Shown here: piece after piece, positions 14,379-18,935 of the stretch
Layout: every line of letters begins with the position of its first letter
Position numbering within the stretch: position 1 is the first letter of the stretch
Source of the DNA: CAYJPA01 sp964371945
GTDB taxonomy: Bacteria; Chloroflexota; Chloroflexia; Thermomicrobiales; UBA6265
Assembly (NCBI GenBank): GCA_964371945.1
Contig: CAYJPA010000100.1
Location: forward strand, 1-18,935
Length of the DNA stretch: 18,935 bases
Direction of reading: 5' to 3'
The notes under the pieces: model-generated
The model's database searches: none
What the model was told of the DNA's origin: nothing
The model's input: only the letters and a program-made list of their open reading frames with translations
Program-made: the position numbers and the translations under genes

Positions 14379-15779
14379 CTAAATCGGACCGTATGGAAAA
14401 TAATCGATCTCAGTGGAAACGTAAAAATCCGGCGTGACAGGATTTTCATCGCCAATCCCCGTGGAAGGTGGACGGTAGACCAAAACCGCGGTTCGACAAT
14501 CATGTTCCATATCGCCGAGTTCATCCTTTATGAGTTGCATAGTCTTTTTCAGTGCCGTTCCTTTTTTGGAAACCGAGTCGACAACGAGAATTCGCAGCGG
14601 TTGGTCGGCATATCGTGGGACTACTGTTCGCAAAGTCCTGATCGCTTCAACCGCAGGGGCCGTATCGTGCATTCTGAAGGAGATCGGTACGAACTCAAAC
14701 GATCGGGTTATGAGAAAAAGCATTCCTCCTACAATTGCCCCGCCTCCATTTACCCCGATCACGACATCGGGCTCAAGCCGATGGTCTCGACTCACCGCAT
14801 CGTCGAAGAAATGATGCTTGACCTGATCGACGGCGGAAGCGTACTCATCCCAAGTCCATCGCCTGTGGGAACCGTGTTCCAACACGTCTGGCTGCACATT
14901 ACCAATTCCGGTAAAGCTCCGTTCCGACATCCGTACTAACCGAGACCATGCCTCTTCACTTTTCAGGGGCGCAGACTTGACGATTTCACCCACATTAGCA
15001 AGTCGACTCTGCATCTCTATAGCATGTAACCGAGACTCGCGATAGCGCCGAAGTTGGACCCAGGCTGTAATGGCTGCAACAACTGTGGCACCAGTGCCGA
15101 GAGCGTCCCAGTCAATCTTTCCGGATATCTTTAGTGTTGTCAACAGCAGTGCAAAAACTTGGCTGATCATCAAAGCAGCGAATAATATGCGCAGCATTCG
15201 GTCGCTGACAATATAAGACTCGGCGTACCCGTTAGCCTCCTCCTTGATCCTCCGGTCCTCGTAAGCAACCTTTCGAGCGCTGAGTGAACTAGACCGCAAT
15301 CGGCCCATTTCGATCGTAACGTGGTCCTGAGATTCTGCTCTAAGGGAGAGTTCGGCGTTGTCGAGCTGAGCGACCGCTCTTCGGACCGAGCGGACCAAAT
15401 TCTGCCTTGCCTCATGCTCGGGTACGCTGCGGGCGAAGGGTAATCCACCCACCGCGTATAGCCAAGCAAGCGACTTGATTTCAGAGGCGACCCTGCGACC
15501 GCGTTCCGCCACCTCGTTGGGGCGCTTCACCAGGATCTCCGTCTGCAGCACGAAAGCAATCAGAAATGCCGCTAGTGCAGCGAATGCAGCGACATCGAAC
15601 TGGCGAATCTTCAGCGTAAAGCTTCCAAGCAATGCCGCCGCCGCTAGTAAGCAGAGAAGGACGGCGGAAGACTGCTCGAAGTGACGTCTTGCTCTTTCCG
15701 ACGTGTGCCAAGCGATCGAGTATGCTACCGGAAGCGCCGTGTCGGCCAGGTCGTTATCGGCTGGTTTGCCCTCGTCCAT
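14379..15779 (-). CDS. SLATT-like four-TM membrane protein fused to a phosphoribosyltransferase domain
   Basis: In this 466-aa protein, two hydrophobic helices at about 38-53 and 62-80 are followed by RVASEIKSLAWLYAVGGLPFA, typical of the SLATT (DUF4231-like) domain. A second pair at about 195-215 and 228-243 follows DRRIKEEANGYAESYIVSDR and ends in a soluble helix, giving a tandem SLATT_3/SLATT_1-type layout. Residues from about 308 form a type I PRTase: WTWDEYASAVDQ, PDVVIGVNGGGAIVGGM, the PRPP loop LVVDSVSKKGTALKK (second acid of the usual DD pair is Ser) and the end PDFYVSTEIDYFPY. SLATT proteins were proposed by Aravind and colleagues to be pore-forming effectors of nucleotide-centred conflict systems. 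A PRTase joined to it suggests a ribosyl- or nucleotide-linked trigger; this is inference. ATG 15779 has AGGAAG 5 nt upstream; ATG 15839 is an alternative. Confidence 0.75.
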   Translation of the reverse strand: MDEGKPADNDLADTALPVAYSIAWHTSERARRHFEQSSAVLLCLLAAAALLGSFTLKIRQFDVAAFAALAAFLIAFVLQTEILVKRPNEVAERGRRVASEIKSLAWLYAVGGLPFARSVPEHEARQNLVRSVRRAVAQLDNAELSLRAESQDHVTIEMGRLRSSSLSARKVAYEDRRIKEEANGYAESYIVSDRMLRILFAALMISQVFALLLTTLKISGKIDWDALGTGATVVAAITAWVQLRRYRESRLHAIEMQSRLANVGEIVKSAPLKSEEAWSRLVRMSERSFTGIGNVQPDVLEHGSHRRWTWDEYASAVDQVKHHFFDDAVSRDHRLEPDVVIGVNGGGAIVGGMLFLITRSFEFVPISFRMHDTAPAVEAIRTLRTVVPRYADQPLRILVVDSVSKKGTALKKTMQLIKDELGDMEHDCRTAVLVYRPPSTGIGDENPVTPDFYVSTEIDYFPYGPI

Positions 15780-15854
15780 GGCTTCTTCCTTTCGCTTCGG
15801 AATCGCCAGCGGTTCCGAGCTTCCTGCGCTCAAGCGCAATGACTTGGCACCATC

Positions 15855-16208
15855 CTACGAACTCGGAACGCGGAATTGCTCCACTCGAGCGTCGATCGGC
15901 ATCGCCCGAAGTTGAACGGTAGAGGACCCGACACCAGACGAAATACTCATCAAAATTTTGTGATTTGCCTGCACATCAAGTTGAAAGAATCCAGCCTTGA
16001 CACCGGGAATCTTGACTGTCGCGCCGGGTGTCGCGTCTCGAATCGCTGCCGCGTAAGTGGATACATCCATTTCGAGGTCGATATCAATCCACTCATCCGT
16101 CGAAATGTCGAACGGCCAATGGCAATCCACCTCGACGAGGTCTCCAGACTGGGTGACCCGAACTGAGCCCTCAACTGGGTGGCGATGCTCGAAAATGACT
16201 GAACGCAT
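15855..16208 (-). CDS. Hypothetical beta-rich protein, first gene of the SLATT-PRTase operon, 117 aa
   Basis: I do not recognise this protein. ATG 16208 has GAGGAG 10 nt upstream; an in-frame codon at 16268 would add 20 basic residues and lies close to the promoter. The sequence is acidic in its first half (VEVDCHWPFDISTDEWIDIDLEMDV) and alternates hydrophobic and polar residues, suggesting a beta sandwich: SVRVTQSGDLVEV, ATVKIPGVKAGFFQLDVQ, HKILMSISSG, STVQLRAMP. No transmembrane helix, signal peptide or catalytic motif is visible. As the leading gene in an operon with a membrane effector-like protein it could be a sensor or regulator, but nothing in the sequence proves it. Upstream promoter and shared strand place it in the same unit; 75 bp separate it from the next start. 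Confidence 0.6.
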   Translation of the reverse strand: MRSVIFEHRHPVEGSVRVTQSGDLVEVDCHWPFDISTDEWIDIDLEMDVSTYAAAIRDATPGATVKIPGVKAGFFQLDVQANHKILMSISSGVGSSTVQLRAMPIDARVEQFRVPSS

Positions 16209-16297
16209 ACCAGAATGTCTCCTCTGCCTGGAAGTTTTGGACCTGAATGTCCAGCAACCAAATCTCAAGAGCCCCTTGTACAGTCCTTACCGCTGCA

Positions 16298-16324
16298 ATT
16301 ATAGAGCCTTCTGCATAGCGTCAA
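16298..16324 (-). promoter_or_regulatory. Promoter of the SLATT-PRTase operon
   Basis: On the - strand TTGACG (16324-16319) and a perfect TATAAT (16303-16298) are 15 bp apart, or ATTGAC with 16 bp. Transcription would start near 16291, leaving an 83-nt leader before ATG 16208. It is the best sigma70-type promoter in the window and the only clear one for the operon. Confidence 0.6.
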
Positions 16325-17248
16325 TGAAAACAGTCGCCAGATCGATCGTCGGCGCTTTGTATGGACCGTTCGCTGACCCGCTCGCCTGAGTCAAGTCCCG
16401 AAATCTCGGTAGATTCTGCCCTTTGCTTTTCGTTCGTTCAGCTGCGGCAGCGGCGAGGTGCGCCACTTGCAATTCGTTCGGCGGTGTCACTCGCAAAGTC
16501 ACGTCCAGACAGCGGCGTCCGCTCACGCATTCGTCAACGGGAGCAACTGTTAGCGCGAGCCAAGGAAATCACCAGTGGCTAACATACATCGTCCGCTGCA
16601 ATATTGGAGGGCGACGAGGCTGACGTCGGAGTCGCCGAAGAGGAACGTTGCCGGCGCTGAATCGATACCAAACCGTTACGGCGGACCCCCGGGCAAGTGG
16701 AGAGTCAGCTCGCTGCAGGCGATTGAACGGCCGTCATGACCTCTCCTATGTTGGACGCGGGAAGCCTTAACATCAAGAGATATTCGTGATGAGAGGAACG
16801 GCCTTAGCGGCCAGCCAATCACCTCTGCGGTTCTCTGCAACACGCCGGTTGAAAGATGCCCTCGAGATCCTGAAGGTGCGACTCTTTGTGGCATTCTGGC
16901 GGATCGACACCTCGTCGACCCGCGGGACAACGCACGGGTACGGAGCCCCGCGTCTGCGGCGGTAGCGAAGGGTGTCGGGGCAAAACGAGCAGGCTTTGGT
17001 CGACTCCGCCGGGTACATGTCATGCGCCGCTGCGGAGCTGAGCCACCGTGTGCGCCGGGCGGACGGAACGAAGAGGTGAGGCGCGTTTCACCTACTCCTG
17101 CCGCCGAATTCCAATCCGCTCCCAGAACCTCACTTTCGTCGGTCGCGATTCGGGCATTTGATGCGCGGGGCGCATTGACAAGTGTTGGCGCCCGAAGAGC
17201 AGACGATGCCGAGGCGAGACACCCCAGGTATGATCCTGGCCGCACGAG
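16325..17248. other. About 0.9 kb without a recognisable gene
   Basis: Open frames exist on both strands (for example 16299-16526 and 16676-17296 on -, 16361-16582 on +), but none has a convincing ribosome-binding site, domain or protein-like composition. The right part is G+C-rich like the MFS gene and contains the first of two direct repeats (16972-17028). It may be decayed sequence marking the edge of the accessory island. Confidence 0.5.
16972..17028 (+). repeat. Direct repeat flanking the MFS gene, left copy
   Basis: It is similar to 18658-18713, sharing GTGTC, AAACGAGC, CTTTG, CCGCCGGGT, CATG and CATGC blocks in the same order, with one 1-nt gap and scattered substitutions. It lies about 220 bp before the MFS start. 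The palindrome seen in the right copy is degenerate here. Confidence 0.6.
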
Positions 17249-18610
17249 ATGCACATCGTCGCGACTGAAGGGCGAGCACGCGAGTTGGCAACGCAACGCA
17301 AATCGGCCAATACGCCTGTTGAGGAGGCAATCGGCGACGCCGATCCGGACCCTCCGTCATCCCGGGCGCGCGAAGACCGCAACATTCGCAACCTCTACCG
17401 GCAGACCGTCTGGCAGGGCGCGATCAATGCCGTGATTACGACATTTCTGCCCATCTTCGTGGTGCGGGTCGGGGCGTCGACCTTCGAAGTGGGTCTGGTG
17501 ACGTCGTTGCCGGCGTTGGTCACCATCCTGCTCTCCATTCCCGCCGCGGCATTCGCCGCCACGCGGCGCCACCTGGTTCGCCTGGTGGTCCTGACATTGC
17601 TCGGCGTTTGGATCTGTGCGATCGCAATCACATTCCTGCCGTCGGTGCTCACGGGCAGCGCGGAGCCCTACGTGCCGCTGGGAATCATCATCATCTTCGG
17701 GATTTCCGCGGTGTTCTCGTCGGCGAGCAATCCAGCCTGGACAGCAGTCCTCGCCGAGGTGGTATCGCCGCGGCGACGTCCGGTCGTCAACGGTCAACGC
17801 TGGGCGGTGTTCAGCGTCGTCGGCGCCGCGACGGTCTTCTTCTCCGGCTGGTATCTGGATGCCGTCGCCTTTCCCTTCGGGTATCAGTCCCTCATTGTGG
17901 TTGCGACCCTCGCCGGGTTAGTCAGTCTCTACTACCTGGATCAGATTGAGCGGACGACGGACGGTCACGAGACGATATCGAGTTTGCCGCGTTCGCCTTG
18001 GCGCAGTTTCGCGGGCGTGCCGGGGATGTTCCGCTGCCAACCGGCGTTTTTGCGCTACGTCGGAACCACGTTCGTCTATCGATTGGGCATCGCGTTGCCA
18101 GCGGCGCTTCTCCCGATCTTTTGGGTTCAGGAATTACGGTCCTCGGACTCCTTACTCGGGGTCCGGGCGATGATGGCGCAGGCGCTGCTGGTCGTCTCGT
18201 ACACCCTCTGGGGACGAGTCGCGAGTCGCAAGGGGTATCGCTGGGTCTTGCTCGCGTGCGGACTCGGCACGGCACTCTATCCCGCGCTAACGGGAGCCGT
18301 TCCGTCGCCGATCTGGTTGATCCCGGCGGCCATGATTTGGGGATTTTTCGCCGGGGGCGTGGATATTGCGCTCTTCGAGGGATTGATTGACGCCATCCCA
18401 GTTGACCAGCGCGTCATCTACTCCGCGATCAACACCACTTTCGCCAACCTGACCGTGCTCATCGGCCCGCTTCTGGGGATCGCGCTGGCGGAGATCGTCG
18501 GGATGCGGGCCACGTTGTGCGTCGCTGGAGCCGTCTGCCTGGTTGGCGCGCTGCTGTATTACGCATTGGCCGGTGCTCGCCCGGCACGAGCGGCGCAGAG
18601 CTCTCCGTGA
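17249..18610 (+). CDS. Major facilitator superfamily (MFS) transporter
   Basis: This 453-aa protein has about twelve hydrophobic segments in two halves, the first starting near residue 55 (WQGAINAVITTFLPIFVV) and the second half near residue 265 (FVYRLGIALPAALLPIF). Family features include FEVGLVTSLPALVTILLSIPAAA in TM2, charged cytoplasmic loops such as SPRRRPVVNGQRW after TM4-5, and GFFAGGVDIALFEGLIDAIP in the C-terminal half. It would be a secondary transporter of the inner membrane, probably drug- or metabolite-efflux-like; the substrate is unknown. The first 45 residues are polar and rich in charged residues, unusual for the family, and ATG 17249 has no clear Shine-Dalgarno site, so a later start (TTG 17285, or downstream) is possible. 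It is transcribed alone, ending before the terminator at 18750, and is flanked by direct repeats. Confidence 0.85.
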   Translation: MHIVATEGRARELATQRKSANTPVEEAIGDADPDPPSSRAREDRNIRNLYRQTVWQGAINAVITTFLPIFVVRVGASTFEVGLVTSLPALVTILLSIPAAAFAATRRHLVRLVVLTLLGVWICAIAITFLPSVLTGSAEPYVPLGIIIIFGISAVFSSASNPAWTAVLAEVVSPRRRPVVNGQRWAVFSVVGAATVFFSGWYLDAVAFPFGYQSLIVVATLAGLVSLYYLDQIERTTDGHETISSLPRSPWRSFAGVPGMFRCQPAFLRYVGTTFVYRLGIALPAALLPIFWVQELRSSDSLLGVRAMMAQALLVVSYTLWGRVASRKGYRWVLLACGLGTALYPALTGAVPSPIWLIPAAMIWGFFAGGVDIALFEGLIDAIPVDQRVIYSAINTTFANLTVLIGPLLGIALAEIVGMRATLCVAGAVCLVGALLYYALAGARPARAAQSSP

Positions 18611-18657
18611 CATCCCGGGTCCCGTGGCCCCGGTGGCGCGCGGACAGTTGTCGACCC

Positions 18658-18713
18658 GTGTCAGGCCGAAACGAGCGGCCTTTGTTGAGGCCGCCGGGTG
18701 CATGCCATGCACC
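18658..18713 (+). repeat. Direct repeat flanking the MFS gene, right copy
   Basis: It lies about 50 bp after the MFS stop and is homologous to 16972-17028 in the same orientation, 1686 bp away. Besides the shared blocks it contains an inverted repeat GCGGCCT/AGGCCGC (18675-18681 and 18688-18694) followed directly by the palindrome at 18696-18714. Confidence 0.6.
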
Positions 18714-18714
18714 C
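18696..18714. repeat. Perfect 19-bp palindrome
   Basis: GGGTGCATG and CATGCACCC flank a single central C. Perfect 9-bp arms with a 1-nt centre are typical of binding sites for dimeric regulators as well as of dispersed palindromes. It lies in the MFS/lpdA intergenic region within the right direct repeat. Confidence 0.55.
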
Positions 18715-18749
18715 ACACGAAGTGGAGGACCGCTCCTCATCGCGTAAGA

Positions 18750-18779
18750 GGGCCGCGACTTGCGCAGTCGCGGCCCTTT
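18750..18779 (+). terminator. Hairpin terminator between the convergent MFS and lpdA genes
   Basis: An 11-bp perfect stem (18750-18760 with 18766-18776, loop TGCGC) is followed by TTTC on the + strand, giving termination for the MFS transcript. The T run is short. Because the MFS and lpdA genes converge here, it may serve both directions. Confidence 0.6.
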
Positions 18780-18789
18780 CGGTGTACTT

Positions 18790-18852
18790 CTTGGAGCTTG
18801 GAGCTTGGAGCTTGGAGCTTGGAGCTTGCGACTCGCGGCTAGCAGCTGGTGG
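18790..18852 (-). repeat. Heptanucleotide tandem array, nine units, abutting the lpdA stop
   Basis: Read on the - strand from the lpdA stop, the sequence goes in 7-bp steps: CCACCAG, CTGCTAG, CCGCGAG, TCGCAAG, then CTCCAAG five times. The five identical units lie at 18790-18824. The register is the same as in the array at 9313-9369, with the AG of the TAG stop occupying the unit's last two positions in both. Confidence 0.88.
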
Positions 18853-18935
18853 CTAGATATGAATCGCGTGCCCGAGCAGATCGTGGGCTGCTTCGCCGAT
18901 GACTTCCGAGACGGTCGGGTGCGGGTGGACCGTGA
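18853..18935 (-). CDS. lpdA: Dihydrolipoamide dehydrogenase, C-terminal end (partial)
   Basis: The last 26 codons before the TAG at 18855-18853 encode TVHPHPTVSEVIGEAAHDLL and a short tail. The HPHPTxSE motif, with the catalytic His-Glu pair of the dimer-interface active site (H in HPT and E after S), is diagnostic of the E3 subunit of 2-oxoacid dehydrogenase complexes, an FAD-disulfide flavoprotein that reoxidises dihydrolipoamide with NAD+. A related member of the class I disulfide oxidoreductases cannot be fully excluded from so short a stretch. The gene continues beyond the window's right edge. A heptamer array begins directly after its stop. Confidence 0.82.
   Translation of the reverse strand, partial: TVHPHPTVSEVIGEAAHDLLGHAIHI

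Noticed and set aside
16299..16526. 75-aa open frame on the - strand just upstream of the SLATT-PRTase operon
   Set aside because: Its stop lies inside the TATAAT box, it has no ribosome-binding site or recognisable domain, and the promoter would place it outside the operon transcript.
17175..17234. Promoter for the MFS gene from TTGACA at 17175 and TATGAT at 17229
   Set aside because: The 48-bp separation is far too long for one sigma70 promoter, and neither box has an acceptable partner at the right distance.
17092..17256. 54-aa - strand frame beginning MCISCGQDH, resembling small CxxC proteins
   Set aside because: It overlaps the MFS start, has no Shine-Dalgarno site, and the remainder does not resemble a protein family.
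16676..17296. 206-aa - strand open frame
   Set aside because: The composition is that of a shadow frame in G+C-rich DNA, with no domain and no supported start.

Overview
The window is bacterial, mostly G+C-rich and densely coded. The gene content (FAH-family hydrolase, class I aminotransferase, D-cysteine desulfhydrase-like enzyme, PPOX-class FMN protein, MFS permease, dihydrolipoamide dehydrogenase) together with heptanucleotide intergenic repeats is compatible with Chloroflexota/Thermomicrobia-like bacteria. That placement is an inference from general resemblance; there is no rRNA or other strong marker here.

Left part (1-9312) is ordinary chromosome with some decay. On the + strand lie a HAD phosphatase, a small unknown protein, a flavin amine oxidase broken by one frameshift and a HAM1/RdgB-like pyrophosphatase. 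On the - strand, read right to left, lie a GNAT acetyltransferase, a PLP aminotransferase, an FAH-family enzyme, a probable terminator, an FRG-domain protein and a multiply frameshifted membrane-protein pseudogene. A + strand pair, a D-cysteine desulfhydrase-like enzyme and a PPOX-class protein, overlaps by ATGA.

Middle part (9313-10821) is a repeat-rich junction. It holds a 7-bp tandem array starting at a stop codon, palindromic elements, a remnant of an HTH/terminase-small-subunit-like gene, two 58-bp dispersed repeats and the C-terminal remnant of an IS3-family transposase.

Accessory island (10822-16324, all - strand) is visibly richer in A+T than its flanks. For example, 13021-13080 has 30 G+C of 60, while 6061-6120 and 17521-17580 each have 43 of 60. 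It reads as one operon from a good sigma70-type promoter at 16324-16298. The order is a 117-aa unknown protein, a four-TM SLATT-like membrane protein fused to a phosphoribosyltransferase, a 732-aa phosphohexomutase-family enzyme with a C-terminal extension, and an endonuclease/exonuclease/phosphatase (EEP) protein whose start overlaps the mutase by 73 nt. A membrane effector-like module joined to sugar-phosphate and phosphoester enzymes makes this the best candidate for an undescribed conflict or signalling system. That is inference, not demonstrated.

Right part (16325-18935) starts with about 0.9 kb in which I recognise no gene. It continues with an MFS permease flanked by two imperfect direct repeats, a hairpin terminator, a second 7-bp tandem array, and the 3' end of lpdA on the - strand.
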